Shown here: piece after piece, positions 8,682 to 17,924 of the stretch
How positions within the stretch are numbered: position 1 is the first letter of the stretch
Layout: each line of letters begins with the position of its first letter
Assembly (NCBI RefSeq): GCF_007988965.1
Contig: NZ_BJVD01000001.1
Coordinates: forward strand, 682,001-746,000
DNA length: 64,000 nucleotides
Reading direction: 5' to 3'
Source of the DNA: Rummeliibacillus stabekisii
GTDB taxonomy: Bacteria; Bacillota; Bacilli; Bacillales_A; Planococcaceae
Notes under the pieces: generated by a model
The model's input: only the letters and a program-made list of their open reading frames with translations
The model's database searches: none
Told to the model about the DNA's origin: nothing
Program-made: the position numbers and the translations under genes

Positions 8682-10355
8682 CTAATATTCCATAATAATA
8701 GGGATAATCATTGGTCTTCTTTTGGTTTTTTGGAATAAATAAGAGTTTAGCGTGTCACGGATTTCTTGTTTTATACTTGTCCATTCGTACGAGCCTTTAT
8801 TCACATAACTTTCGACAACAGCGCGAACTAATTCAGAAGACTCACTTAATAATTCTTCTGATTCTCTTACATATACAAAGCCTCTTGATAAAATTTCTGG
8901 ACCAGAAGCAACTTTTTTCTCTTTGCGGTTGATGGTCACAACTACGATGAATATACCATCTTGACTTAGCAATTTACGATCGCGTAATACAATATTGCCT
9001 ACATCGCCTACGCCTATACCGTCAATTAGCACGTTACCGGCAGTGACACGGCCACTCATACGCATTTTGCCGCCTTTATATTCTACAATATCTCCTTTAT
9101 CTGCAATAAATATTTGGGCTTTAGACATACCTGTTTGTTGCGCCAACTTTGAGTGAGCTATTAACATACGGTAGTCGCCTTGAATTGGGATAAAGTATTT
9201 TGGTCGCATTAAATTCAGCATTAATTTCAAATCTTCTTGCGAGCCGTGCCCTGAAACATGCACTTTTTTATCAGCAGACAACACTTTTGCTCCTGCTTTT
9301 GCAAGGCTGTTCATTGTGTCTGCGATTTGGACTTCCATCCCTGGTGAAGGTGTGAAAGTAATAAGAACTGTGTCTGTATTTTTAATACGGATATCGCGGT
9401 GGTGTTTGCGGATAATTTTTTCTAATCCTTCTAGTGGTTCACCTTGATTTCCTGTTATAATCGCCACAATTTCTTCATCTGCATAATCATTCATTTTATT
9501 TGCTGGGATAATTCTGTCAGGATCAACAGATAAGTAACCCAAGCGCATACCAACTTCAAATGCATGCTCTAAGCTTTTACCTATAACAGCGATTTTTCGA
9601 TCAGCATCAGTTGCTTGATCAAATACTTGCTGGATACGGATAAAATTAGAAGCATATAGCGCAACTAAAATACGGCCTTCTGCATTATGAAAAGTTTTTG
9701 CTAACTTCTCCTGTACAACATTTTCGGGAATTGTATAGCCAGGACGTTCTGCTTCAGTAGAATCAGACATCAAGATAAAGACGCCTTCTTCACCCAAGTT
9801 TGCCATTTTTGCAAGATCTGGCTTATATTTACCTTTTGCTGATTGGTCAAACTTAAATTCGCCTGTATGGACAATAGCACCTTCACTTGTATGGAAAGCA
9901 ATACCCAATGAATCTGGGATACTGTGTGTAGTATGGAAGAATGTCACATAAGTCGTTTGGAAGTTCATGCGACTCTTGCTCGTTACCTCAAAAAACTTAA
10001 TTTGATATGGTGCAGGCAATTCTTTCAAATGTTCTTTTGCTAATGCGATCGTCAATTTAGATCCATAAACCGGCGCGTTCACTTTTTGTAGTAAATATGC
10101 GACAGATCCGATAGCATCTTCATGTCCATGTGTTAAGAAAATACCTTTTACACGTGATTTATTTTCGACTAAGTAAGATATGTCTGGTATGACATAATCA
10201 ATGCCTAACATTTCGTCTTCCGGAAACATAAGGCCGCTATCCACGACAAAGATTTCTTCATCAATTTCGATAACGTACATTGCTTTGCCGACTTCACACA
10301 CGCCGCCCAATGGGATGACGCGTATTACTTCATTTTTTGTTATTGTTTTTGCCAC
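8682..10355 (-). CDS. rnjB: Ribonuclease J (RnjB type)
   Basis: Metallo-beta-lactamase/beta-CASP ribonuclease with endo- and 5'-3' exonuclease activity in mRNA turnover and rRNA maturation. The 557-residue protein shows the metal motif THGHEDAIG, the beta-CASP region and a C-terminal domain ending TKRRPMIIPIIMEY. I choose the GTG at 10355: AGGAGG lies 7 bases upstream and the protein then begins MAKTITKNEVIRVIPLGG, like known RNases J. Earlier in-frame starts would read through a promoter and the dapA terminator. The neighbours dapA and spoIIIE match the rnjB (ymfA) locus. The tepA gene usually found downstream is absent. Confidence 0.92.
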   Translation of the reverse strand: MAKTITKNEVIRVIPLGGVCEVGKAMYVIEIDEEIFVVDSGLMFPEDEMLGIDYVIPDISYLVENKSRVKGIFLTHGHEDAIGSVAYLLQKVNAPVYGSKLTIALAKEHLKELPAPYQIKFFEVTSKSRMNFQTTYVTFFHTTHSIPDSLGIAFHTSEGAIVHTGEFKFDQSAKGKYKPDLAKMANLGEEGVFILMSDSTEAERPGYTIPENVVQEKLAKTFHNAEGRILVALYASNFIRIQQVFDQATDADRKIAVIGKSLEHAFEVGMRLGYLSVDPDRIIPANKMNDYADEEIVAIITGNQGEPLEGLEKIIRKHHRDIRIKNTDTVLITFTPSPGMEVQIADTMNSLAKAGAKVLSADKKVHVSGHGSQEDLKLMLNLMRPKYFIPIQGDYRMLIAHSKLAQQTGMSKAQIFIADKGDIVEYKGGKMRMSGRVTAGNVLIDGIGVGDVGNIVLRDRKLLSQDGIFIVVVTINRKEKKVASGPEILSRGFVYVRESEELLSESSELVRAVVESYVNKGSYEWTSIKQEIRDTLNSYLFQKTKRRPMIIPIIMEY

Positions 10356-10400
10356 TTGTTTTCCTCCTAAATTAATCCCGAACACAAACCACTTACTCCC

Positions 10401-10429
10401 ATTATATAGATAGTTGAGCGTTTTCACAA
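10401..10429 (-). promoter_or_regulatory. Sigma-A promoter of rnjB
   Basis: On the minus strand -35 TTGTGA (10424-10429), a 17-base spacer and a perfect -10 TATAAT (10401-10406) lie about 45 bases upstream of the GTG start, just after the dapA terminator. Confidence 0.65.
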
Positions 10430-10430
10430 A

Positions 10431-10461
10431 CAAAAAAGAATGGGTCAATGTCACCCATTCT
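10431..10461 (-). terminator. Intrinsic terminator after dapA
   Basis: Perfect 9-base-pair stem (AGAATGGGT with ACCCATTCT, 7-base loop) followed by a run of T on the minus strand. It is about 100 bases downstream of the dapA stop. It marks the end of the asd-dapA transcript and sits just upstream of the rnjB promoter. Confidence 0.88.
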
Positions 10462-10563
10462 CGAATCATCTGTGTTCGTTCAAATGTGGACCTTCTAAAT
10501 CATTCATTCCGTTATAATCACTGCTGAGTTTAATTATGAAAATTCCTTTGTCTTTTATACACC

Positions 10564-11457
10564 TTAGTCAAAACTCTTTTGCTTTTCTTCATATTCTCTC
10601 CAAGCAAGATCATATGCCCTCTTCTCCTCAGCTGTTAAAGAAATAATAGGCAGCCTTACACTCTCCGTACCTAATCCTTGCTTTGCTAAGGCATACTTTA
10701 AAGTAGAAGGGCTAGGCGTTGCAAATAGTGCCCGTATAAGTGGCAGTAGCGCTCGATGAATGCGGGCAGCTTTTTCATGCTCACCATAATAATATGCCTT
10801 CATCATTTTTTGCATATCATATCCAACTAAATGGGAAGCTACAGATACAATGCCTGATCCCCCGATGCTGAGTAACGGCAATGTTAAACCGTCATCTCCA
10901 GAATATACTTGAAATCCTTGCGGGGCATTCGCTAAAATTTCTGCCATTTGATCTAAACTTCCACTTGCTTCTTTGACTATTTGTATATTTGGAATATCAC
11001 TTAATGCAAGAACGGTTTCTGGTGTCATATTAACACCTGATCTCCCCGGAATGTTGTAGAGCATAACCGGCAGAGAAGTCGCTTGCGCAATAGCTGCAAA
11101 ATGTTCGTACATCCCCTGTTGGCTAGGTTTATTATAATACGGTGCCACTAGCATAATGCCGTCAACGCCTGCAGCTTCTGCCTGCTGTGTTAACAGTATT
11201 GATTCTTTTGTATTGTTACTCCCTGTTCCTGCAATGACTGGAATTCTCTTATTAGCTTTTTGCACAACATATTGAAATATTCTTATCTTTTCTTCAGAAC
11301 TTAAAGTAGGAGATTCACCTGTCGTTCCACAGACGACAAGTGAATCTGTCCCATTCGCAATTAAATGCTCAATCAATCTAGCAATCTCTTCATAGTGAAT
11401 GGTCCCATCTTCATGGAACGGCGTAATCATAGCTGTCGCAATACGACCAATATTCAC
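10564..11457 (-). CDS. dapA: 4-hydroxy-tetrahydrodipicolinate synthase
   Basis: Condenses pyruvate with aspartate semialdehyde, the first committed step to diaminopimelate, lysine and, in the sporangium, dipicolinic acid. The 297-residue TIM-barrel protein shows VVCGTTGESPTLS near the N-terminus, the LYNIPGRSG tyrosine motif and the Schiff-base lysine in IVKEASG. The GTG start at 11457 has AAGGAGG 7 bases upstream. It follows asd by 12 bases. The aspartokinase gene dapG, which lies between asd and dapA in B. subtilis, is missing here, so aspartokinase must be encoded elsewhere. Confidence 0.95.
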   Translation of the reverse strand: MNIGRIATAMITPFHEDGTIHYEEIARLIEHLIANGTDSLVVCGTTGESPTLSSEEKIRIFQYVVQKANKRIPVIAGTGSNNTKESILLTQQAEAAGVDGIMLVAPYYNKPSQQGMYEHFAAIAQATSLPVMLYNIPGRSGVNMTPETVLALSDIPNIQIVKEASGSLDQMAEILANAPQGFQVYSGDDGLTLPLLSIGGSGIVSVASHLVGYDMQKMMKAYYYGEHEKAARIHRALLPLIRALFATPSPSTLKYALAKQGLGTESVRLPIISLTAEEKRAYDLAWREYEEKQKSFD

Positions 11458-11469
11458 TCAGCTGCCTCC

Positions 11470-12510
11470 TTACTTTAGTCCATCTTCAATCATTTTTTCA
11501 GCGATTTGGATAGAGTTTAGCGCAGCTCCTTTCAACAAATTATCAGCTACAATCCATAGATGAAAACCTGTGTCTTCTGTTAAGTCCTTGCGAATTCGAC
11601 CTACAAATACATCATCCAAACCATCTGAATATAGTGGCATAGGATAGTGCTGTGTTGCAGGGTCATCATGTAATACTACCCCCGGAGCTGTTTTTAAAAT
11701 CTCTTTTATTTCTTCTACTGACACACCATTTCGCTCAATTTCAATATAAACTGATTCAGAGTGCCCTACTGTTACTGGCACGCGTACACAAGTTGCTGCT
11801 ACTGGTAATGCTTCATCATGCAGAATTTTTTTGGTTTCATTAATCATTTTCATTTCTTCATAGGTAAAGCCGTTTTCTGTAAATACATCGATTTGTGGTA
11901 TCACATTGCGTGCAATAGGATAGTGCTTCTTATCGCTTTTTACAGGTAAGATTTGGGCCTCTATTCCTGTAGGCTCATCAAAATGGACGCTTTGTTCTTT
12001 TAGCTCATTTACGGCACTGATTCCTGCTCCGGATACAGCTTGATATGTAGATACGATTATTTTCTTCAACCCAAATGCTTGCCGGATTGGCTGAAGTGCT
12101 GCGACCATTTGTATGGTAGAACAATTTGGATTGGCTATAATGCCCTGATGTGTTGCAAGATCATTAGGATTTACTTCAGGTACTACAAGAGGCGTATCTG
12201 GATCCATTCGAAATGCACTTGTATTATCAATTACGATTGCTCCGCGTTTTGCAGCTTCAGGCGCAAGTTCCTTAGAAACGGATCCTCCAGCGCTAAAAAA
12301 GGCAAAATCTATCCCATCAAACGCTTCTGGGGTAGCTTCTTCTATTTTATAACGCTCATTGCCTACTGCTAATTCTTTTCCGGCAGAGCGCTTTGACGCT
12401 AAAGGTTTTAATTGTGCCATAGGGAATTTACGTTTGATTAATTGTTCAATAATTTTTGTACCTACAGCCCCTGTGGCACCTACTACTGCTACTGTATATT
12501 TTTTCGTCAT
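11470..12510 (-). CDS. asd: Aspartate-semialdehyde dehydrogenase
   Basis: NADPH-dependent reduction of aspartyl phosphate to aspartate semialdehyde, the branch point for lysine, diaminopimelate, threonine and methionine. The 346 residues begin with a Rossmann motif (VVGATGAVG). The catalytic cysteine lies in NPNCSTIQM, and a later VGHSESVYIE segment is typical of the family. The ATG has GAGGAG upstream. An extended -10 promoter in the 80-base gap after dpaB suggests vegetative expression independent of the sporulation genes upstream. Confidence 0.95.
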   Translation of the reverse strand: MTKKYTVAVVGATGAVGTKIIEQLIKRKFPMAQLKPLASKRSAGKELAVGNERYKIEEATPEAFDGIDFAFFSAGGSVSKELAPEAAKRGAIVIDNTSAFRMDPDTPLVVPEVNPNDLATHQGIIANPNCSTIQMVAALQPIRQAFGLKKIIVSTYQAVSGAGISAVNELKEQSVHFDEPTGIEAQILPVKSDKKHYPIARNVIPQIDVFTENGFTYEEMKMINETKKILHDEALPVAATCVRVPVTVGHSESVYIEIERNGVSVEEIKEILKTAPGVVLHDDPATQHYPMPLYSDGLDDVFVGRIRKDLTEDTGFHLWIVADNLLKGAALNSIQIAEKMIEDGLK

Positions 12511-12550
12511 TATACATCGCTCCTCAGCTAATCATCCAAGTAATGGCGCT

Positions 12551-12559
12551 ATTGTATCA
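12551..12559 (-). promoter_or_regulatory. Extended -10 promoter of asd-dapA
   Basis: TGATACAAT on the minus strand, 41 bases upstream of the asd start codon. The -35 is poor, as is common with extended -10 promoters. It would allow asd and dapA to be expressed in growing cells while dpaAB stays sporulation-specific. Confidence 0.45.
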
Positions 12560-12590
12560 TACTTACCTAGTTATTTATATAATAATTAAA

Positions 12591-13178
12591 TTATTTAGTA
12601 TATTGAATCAATAATGGTTGCAATTGTGCTTTATTTAATGAAGCTTCTACTGTTTTTGCCATCAACGTAAAATCAGATATAAGAGAATTTGGCTTATTGA
12701 TAGGATCATCTTGCCCAAACGGGATAAAGAAGATATTTTTTGTGTTTAATAGCTTCATAACATTTATTCCATTAAGTCCTAGCGCATCATTCGTAGAAAT
12801 CCCTAGAACTACTGGGCTTCCATTTCTTAAAGTTGCTTTCGCCGCCATTAATACAGGAGAGTCAGTTGCGGCATTAGCAAATTTACTGATAGAGTTCCCT
12901 GTCATCGGAGCAATGACCATACAATCTAAAGGATTTGAGGGTCCAAATGGCTCTGCCTCCGCAATGCTTTTTACCACCTCATTGCCTGCCAAGCTCTCTA
13001 TTTTCTCAATCCATTCTTCTCCTGTACCAAAACGAGTCGCCGCTGTTAAAACAGAATGCGTGATAATCGGGACAACGGTTGCCCCTAATTCAGTGAGAGA
13101 AGTGATTTTAGGTATTACGTCTGCATACGTGCAATGGGAAGCAGTAATCCCTAACCCAATCCGTTTGCCTTGTAGCAT
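12591..13178 (-). CDS. dpaB: Dipicolinate synthase subunit B
   Basis: Flavoprotein-like subunit of the dipicolinate synthase that makes the spore-core chelator dipicolinic acid in the mother cell. The 195-residue protein starts with GLGITASHCTYADV and has a conserved LDCMVIAPMTGNSISKFAN segment, both typical of the SpoVFB/flavoprotein family. The ATG has AAAGGAGG upstream and directly follows dpaA. Expression is probably from the sigma-K-type promoter before ymxH. Confidence 0.93.
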   Translation of the reverse strand: MLQGKRIGLGITASHCTYADVIPKITSLTELGATVVPIITHSVLTAATRFGTGEEWIEKIESLAGNEVVKSIAEAEPFGPSNPLDCMVIAPMTGNSISKFANAATDSPVLMAAKATLRNGSPVVLGISTNDALGLNGINVMKLLNTKNIFFIPFGQDDPINKPNSLISDFTLMAKTVEASLNKAQLQPLLIQYTK

Positions 13179-13179
13179 A

Positions 13180-13986
13180 TTATTCCTCCTTTAGTTCGTT
13201 ATTTTTTCGTACAATCACCTGTGCAAGCAAGTCTGCAGCATCTTGTGGGAAATACTTGCCGGGCAAACCAGGAAGGAATGTATAAATAAGCTTCTCTCTC
13301 TCTTCTATATTAAGGCAGCCTGGTGATGATGCTACATCAAATATGTTCAATTTTTTTTCTAATGCATTATAGAAATCTACAGTAAACCATTTATTCGGAA
13401 TTGTATTAATTAAGTAATCGTGTTCTGTTGTATTCTCCGGTATCAATTGATCTGCAACGTAGCCATAGGCAATGGCCTCTTGAATTTGGCTGTTGGATCT
13501 TGCCAAAATATGAACATTTGCACCCAATTTATGGAACATGTAGGCAAGCATCTTAGCTACACGGCCAAATCCTGTAATACAAAATGATTTGTCAAATACT
13601 GAAGTATTCTCTAAATCATAAAATGCCCGCAGCATTCCTTCAGAGGTCAATCTAGCATTCAGCCATATATACGATTCATCCTGCAGATAATAGATCACCT
13701 GATCCTCTTTTAATTGCAGAAATTCCTGTTGTAGACTTTGATTGCTTTTACCGACAAATATTACAGCATTCGATGGGAGGCCCTCGAATGCACCGCGAGG
13801 AATTTCTGGCGCTTGGATTGGCAACACAATCCGCTCAGGCTTTTCCGTCTCAATGATTTGTTGGAGCTCCTCATTCCACTTGTCTGTATATTTATAAATA
13901 ACCTGCTCATAATCTAGTGACAAATAGAGGGCCAATTCTTTGAACCGCAAATCTCTTCCAAGGATTAACCATTTTTCATTTATCAT
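13180..13986 (-). CDS. dpaA: Dipicolinate synthase subunit A
   Basis: NAD(P)-binding subunit of dipicolinate synthase. The 268-residue product is about 30 residues shorter than B. subtilis DpaA and clearly diverged. The Rossmann loop reads ITGFGRVAKMLA, with Ala in place of the last Gly of GxGxxG. The following GANVHILARS and the C-terminal LPGLPGKYFPQDAA match the family. I choose the ATG at 13986, which overlaps the ymxH stop as ATGA and has GGGGT upstream; the longer frame to 14064 lies entirely within ymxH. Identity is supported by its place between ymxH and dpaB. Confidence 0.88.
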   Translation of the reverse strand: MINEKWLILGRDLRFKELALYLSLDYEQVIYKYTDKWNEELQQIIETEKPERIVLPIQAPEIPRGAFEGLPSNAVIFVGKSNQSLQQEFLQLKEDQVIYYLQDESYIWLNARLTSEGMLRAFYDLENTSVFDKSFCITGFGRVAKMLAYMFHKLGANVHILARSNSQIQEAIAYGYVADQLIPENTTEHDYLINTIPNKWFTVDFYNALEKKLNIFDVASSPGCLNIEEREKLIYTFLPGLPGKYFPQDAADLLAQVIVRKNNELKEE

Positions 13987-14252
13987 TTTGTGTACCCCGA
14001 TTTCAGTGGTTGTGTTTTTTTGAATAAAATTCGGTCTTCGCCAATCAGTGAAATTTCTGTCCATGGAATATAGGACTGCGGTTTTTGATCTTTTGATTGA
14101 AATGGCAAGCGATAACCTCTTTGGACTAATTCAAATCCATAAATTTGCCCAGTTTTCGGATCTAATAAACACTCTGTTTCCGCAAGCAACCCGCAGCGGA
14201 CTCCATCACTCATCTGGATTAGTTCTTTATCCGCGAGCTCAGATAAAAGCAT
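13983..14252 (-). CDS. ymxH: YlmC/YmxH family PRC-barrel sporulation protein
   Basis: Small PRC-barrel protein, 89 residues, with the family features ELADKELIQMSDGVRCG at the start and a GxIYGFELV core. Its biochemical role is not established; relatives are linked to sporulation. The ATG follows a strong AGGAGGGG site. It is the first gene of a ymxH-dpaA-dpaB unit, overlapping dpaA by four bases and preceded by an excellent sigma-K promoter match, which supports mother-cell expression late in sporulation. Confidence 0.85.
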   Translation of the reverse strand: MLLSELADKELIQMSDGVRCGLLAETECLLDPKTGQIYGFELVQRGYRLPFQSKDQKPQSYIPWTEISLIGEDRILFKKTQPLKSGYTK

Positions 14253-14276
14253 TTAACCCCTCCTTCTCCGTCATAA

Positions 14277-14305
14277 TAGTGTATGTCATTATACATTTGC
14301 ATGTG
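14277..14305 (-). promoter_or_regulatory. Candidate sigma-K promoter for ymxH-dpaAB
   Basis: On the minus strand the -35 CACA (14302-14305), a 16-base spacer and the -10 CATACACTA (14277-14285) match the sigma-K consensus (mACm, 16-17 bases, CATAnnnTA) at every defined position. The predicted start is about 20 bases before the ymxH ATG. A sigma-A-like TATAAT overlaps the spacer but lacks a -35. Confidence 0.65.
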
Positions 14306-14306
14306 C

Positions 14307-14344
14307 ATAAAAAAAACTAAGAGGCATATTAAAGTCTCTTAGTT
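14307..14344 (-). terminator. Intrinsic terminator after the M16 peptidase gene
   Basis: Perfect 9-base-pair stem (AACTAAGAG with CTCTTAGTT) followed by eight T on the minus strand. The stop codon of the peptidase gene lies inside the loop. It separates the pnp-proximal gene from the sporulation unit. Confidence 0.9.
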
Positions 14345-15555
14345 GGCTGAATAATCGATTTAGCAAATGGTTTTCCCAGTATATCTTGTATGATATTATT
14401 CACACTTAATTCATTTACTGCTTGCAGTTCTTCTAAATTTATTTCAATCGATTTATGCTCTCCATAGATCAATTCATTTTTTGCATTTCGATGCATGACA
14501 TCATTAGTGGTTTCAAGGCTTAACAAAAAATTGCTTTCTAATTGTTCTTTTGCGTACTTTATTTCTTTAGCTGTTACGCCATTTCCCTTTAGGTTATCTG
14601 TTATTTGCAAAATAGTTTCTTCCAAAAGATCCAATTGCTTAGGAGATGTACCGCCATAAATCATAAAAGCGCCAGTATCTTGGTAAGCAGAGTAATACGA
14701 ATAAATTGAATAGGCTAACGCTTTCTCTTCTCTCACTTGTTGAAAAAGCCTTGATGACGTTGTATCTCCGATTATATTATTCATGACAAGAAGACTCATT
14801 AGATTTGGGTCTTTTATTGAAAGTGATGAGTATCCAAGCAATAAATGTGATTGTTCTGCATGATTACGCTTGATCGTCATACCTGGATCAAATCGAGGTA
14901 TTGTAGCAATCCGAGGGACTTCAGAGTCTCTTTCAAAATCTCCAAATAATGCGGCGACTGTGTCCAAAAGATGATCAGGGACATTGCCGGCAATGGAGAT
15001 TACTATGCGTTCAGGCGTATAATGTGCCTCCATAAAATCTTCTAGCGTTTCTTTTGTGAAGGTTTCCAATGTATCTTTTGTACCTAGGATAGGAGCACCA
15101 ATTGGATCGTCAGGAAACATGGCTCGCCAAAGCCTTTCATCTACTTCATCATCTGGCGTATCCTCAACTAATAGCATTTCCTCATAAATTACTTGCCTTT
15201 CTTTTTCAATTTCTTGCGGATCGAAGGATGAATGGAAAAACATATCCGCTAAAATGTTCAGCGCTTCAACTGCATGGATATCCAAAGTGGTGGCATAAAA
15301 ACAAGTATTTTCTTTAGACGTAAAGGCATTTAATTGCCCTCCAATACGATCAAAGGATTCAGCTATTTCTTTTGCTGTCCTACTATATGTACCCTTAAAC
15401 AACATATGTTCAATGAAATGTGTTATTCCGTTTAATTCAGGACTTTCATCTCTGGAACCTACATTTACCCAAATGCCCATGGACACCGATCTAACGTATG
15501 GACGTTTTTCAACAAGAATTCTAACGCCATTTTTACATATATGTTTAGTCCTCAA
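14329..15555 (-). CDS. mlpA: M16 family zinc peptidase (MlpA/YmxG)
   Basis: Pitrilysin-type peptidase of 408 residues, homologous to mitochondrial processing peptidase beta. The inverted zinc motif HFIEH is at residues 46-50. The second family motif (YYSAYQDTGAFMIYGG) lies in the C-terminal half. The start is a TTG at 15555 with AAAGGAGG seven bases upstream; the next ATG would remove the N-terminal strand. It follows pnp after a terminator, so expression is by read-through or a promoter I cannot see. Its position between pnp and ymxH matches B. subtilis mlpA, although ylxY is missing. Confidence 0.92.
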   Translation of the reverse strand: MRTKHICKNGVRILVEKRPYVRSVSMGIWVNVGSRDESPELNGITHFIEHMLFKGTYSRTAKEIAESFDRIGGQLNAFTSKENTCFYATTLDIHAVEALNILADMFFHSSFDPQEIEKERQVIYEEMLLVEDTPDDEVDERLWRAMFPDDPIGAPILGTKDTLETFTKETLEDFMEAHYTPERIVISIAGNVPDHLLDTVAALFGDFERDSEVPRIATIPRFDPGMTIKRNHAEQSHLLLGYSSLSIKDPNLMSLLVMNNIIGDTTSSRLFQQVREEKALAYSIYSYYSAYQDTGAFMIYGGTSPKQLDLLEETILQITDNLKGNGVTAKEIKYAKEQLESNFLLSLETTNDVMHRNAKNELIYGEHKSIEINLEELQAVNELSVNNIIQDILGKPFAKSIIQPTKRL

Positions 15556-15574
15556 TAATCTTCCTCCTTTATAT

Positions 15575-15607
15575 AAAAAAGAGGCTGTCGTTTATTTAGA
15601 CAACCTC
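15575..15607 (-). terminator. Intrinsic terminator after pnp
   Basis: Nine-base-pair stem with one G-U pair (GAGGTTGTC with GACAGCCTC) followed by six T on the minus strand, 53 bases after the pnp stop and 20 bases before the M16 peptidase start. Confidence 0.88.
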
Positions 15608-15659
15608 GTTGCAGACATAATATATTCTTTAACTGCTTAACTTTTTAAATAAAACAGTC

Positions 15660-17771
15660 TTATTGTTCTTCTGCTCTTTCTTTTTCTTCTTTAATAACAA
15701 TCTTGCGTGATAAGTTGACACGGCCTTGGCGATCGATTTCAATGACTTTCACCAATAGCTCATCACCTAATTTCAAGACATCTTCGACAGCTTTTGTACG
15801 TTCTTCTTGAATTTCAGAAATATGAAGCAAGCCATCCTTACCAGGGAAGATTTCTAGGAACGCGCCGAATTTTTCGATACGTTTAACTTTACCCATATAG
15901 TATTCGCCGACTTTTGCTTCACGCACAATGTTTTCGATTATTTCTTTAGCGCGTTTGATCATATCTTCATCTGAAGAAGCAATTGAAATCGTACCATCTT
16001 GCTCTGTATCGATTTTTACGCCTGTTTCTTCAATAATCTTGTTGATTTGTTTGCCCCCTGGCCCAATTACATCGCGGATTTTATCAGGGTTGATATGAAT
16101 CTGCTGAATCTTAGGTGCATATGCAGATAAGTGTTCTTTCGGTTGAGCGATTGTAGCCAACATAGATTCTAAAATAATCATACGGCCGCGTTTTGCTTGC
16201 ACTAATGCTTCTTCTAGAATTTCACGGGATAAACCATCAATTTTAATGTCCATTTGAAGTGCTGTTACACCTTTTGCTGTTCCAGCTACCTTAAAGTCCA
16301 TATCGCCAAGATGGTCTTCCATACCTTGAATGTCCGTTAAGATGGAATAATAATCGCCCTTTTTAATAAGACCCATCGCAATACCTGCTACTGGTGCTTT
16401 AATTGGAACACCTGCATCCATCAATGCTAGGCAAGATGCACAGATACTTGCTTGTGATGTTGAACCATTTGATTCTAATACTTCTGATACACAGCGAATA
16501 GTGTAAGGGAAATCTTTTTCATCTGGAATAATCGCGGATAATGCACGTTCTCCAAGTGCTCCGTGACCGATTTCACGGCGTCCTGGACCACGCATTGGTC
16601 CTGTTTCCCCAACTGAGAATTGAGGGAAATTATAATGGTGCATAAAGCGTTTTGACTCTTCTACACCAAGACCATCAATGATTTGAACATCGCTTAATGC
16701 GCCAAGCGTACAGATTGATAGCGCTTGTGTTTGTCCACGTGTAAACAATCCTGAACCATGAGCACGCGCCAACAATCCAGTCTCTGAAGATAATGGACGG
16801 ATTTCGTCTAATTTACGGCCATCTGGGCGGATTTTTTCTTCGGTAATCAATCGACGGACTTCTTCTTTGACCATCTTATCTAAAATTTGGCCAACTTGTT
16901 TCAATGTAGCATCGTCTGCTTCTTGTTCTTCAAATTGTGCAATTACCTCAGCTTTTACTGCTTCAATCGCTTCATCACGTGCATGTTTTTCATGCGTTTG
17001 AATCGCTGCGTTCATTTGAGTTTCAAATTGAGAAGCAATGCTTTCAGTCAATTGTGGATCTAACTCATGCAATGTTACTTCGATTTTTTCTTTGCCTGCT
17101 TCCTTCATTACTTCTTCTTGGAAGGCAATAAGCTTTTTGATTTCTTCATGTCCGAACATGATTGCTTCAAGCATTGTTTCTTCTGGCACTTCTAGGGCAC
17201 CAGCCTCCACCATGTTGATCGCATCTTTGGTGCCTGCAACAGTAAGATTAATCAATGATTGATCTAATTGTTCCACGGTAGGATTAACAATAAACTCATC
17301 ATTAATCATACCAACTTGAACACCTGCGATTGGTCCGTCGAATGGAATATCAGATACCATAAGAGCCAATGATGAACCTACCATAGCCGCCATTTCGCTG
17401 CTGCAGTTTGGATCAGCTGACATAACCATTGAGGTAACTTGTACTTCATTACGGAAACCGTCTGGGAATAATGGACGGATTGGTCGGTCAATTAAACGAG
17501 ATGTTAAAACAGCACGTTCAGATGGACGTCCTTCTCTTTTAATAAAACCTCCAGGAATCTTACCGACTGCATAAAGTTTTTCTTCATAGTTCACAGTTAA
17601 AGGGAAGAAATCAGTTTGTTTTGGGTGTTTAGACATAGTAGCATTACATAGTACAGCTGTTTCGCCGTAACGTACCATTACTGCACCGTTTGCTTGTTTT
17701 GCAAGCTGGCCGACTTCGATTTGCAATGGTCGTCCTGCCCATTCATAGGTAAAAACTTTTTTTTCGTTCAT
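15660..17771 (-). CDS. pnp: Polyribonucleotide nucleotidyltransferase (PNPase)
   Basis: Phosphorolytic 3'-5' exoribonuclease of mRNA decay. The 703-residue protein has two RNase PH domains (the active second one from about residue 310, with [13 protein letters not shown] and the [18 protein letters not shown] block), then a KH domain ([20 protein letters not shown]) and a C-terminal S1 domain ([20 protein letters not shown]). The length is normal. The ATG has AGGAG upstream. It lies downstream of rpsO but behind a terminator, with its own candidate promoter in the 315-base gap. Confidence 0.97.
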   Translation of the reverse strand: MNEKKVFTYEWAGRPLQIEVGQLAKQANGAVMVRYGETAVLCNATMSKHPKQTDFFPLTVNYEEKLYAVGKIPGGFIKREGRPSERAVLTSRLIDRPIRPLFPDGFRNEVQVTSMVMSADPNCSSEMAAMVGSSLALMVSDIPFDGPIAGVQVGMINDEFIVNPTVEQLDQSLINLTVAGTKDAINMVEAGALEVPEETMLEAIMFGHEEIKKLIAFQEEVMKEAGKEKIEVTLHELDPQLTESIASQFETQMNAAIQTHEKHARDEAIEAVKAEVIAQFEEQEADDATLKQVGQILDKMVKEEVRRLITEEKIRPDGRKLDEIRPLSSETGLLARAHGSGLFTRGQTQALSICTLGALSDVQIIDGLGVEESKRFMHHYNFPQFSVGETGPMRGPGRREIGHGALGERALSAIIPDEKDFPYTIRCVSEVLESNGSTSQASICASCLALMDAGVPIKAPVAGIAMGLIKKGDYYSILTDIQGMEDHLGDMDFKVAGTAKGVTALQMDIKIDGLSREILEEALVQAKRGRMIILESMLATIAQPKEHLSAYAPKIQQIHINPDKIRDVIGPGGKQINKIIEETGVKIDTEQDGTISIASSDEDMIKRAKEIIENIVREAKVGEYYMGKVKRIEKFGAFLEIFPGKDGLLHISEIQEERTKAVEDVLKLGDELLVKVIEIDRQGRVNLSRKIVIKEEKERAEEQ

Positions 17772-17819
17772 CTATTGAACTCCTCTCTTAAAAAGAAAAC
17801 CTAAATTACATATAAGCTT

Positions 17820-17848
17820 ATGTTATGTAGTTACTTGTAGTTTATCAA
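17820..17848 (-). promoter_or_regulatory. Candidate sigma-A promoter of pnp
   Basis: On the minus strand -35 TTGATA (17843-17848), 17-base spacer and -10 TAACAT (17820-17825), about 50 bases before the pnp ATG. An alternative extended -10 (TGATAAACT) overlaps it. Which one is used cannot be told from sequence. Confidence 0.4.
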
Positions 17849-17924
17849 AAATAAATGCGCTTTGCGAAACATTTCTCTACATTCCGCTTTTATTCGCTAT
17901 AGATGGCTGGAATTTTATTAAACA

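Noticed and set aside
10356-10469. Longer N-terminus for RNase J starting at 10469
   Set aside because: It would translate through the dapA terminator and the rnjB promoter; the GTG at 10355 has an ideal AGGAGG and gives the normal N-terminus.
14048-14320. Plus-strand open frame opposite ymxH
   Set aside because: Antisense to a recognised gene and across the sigma-K promoter and terminator, with no ribosome binding site.
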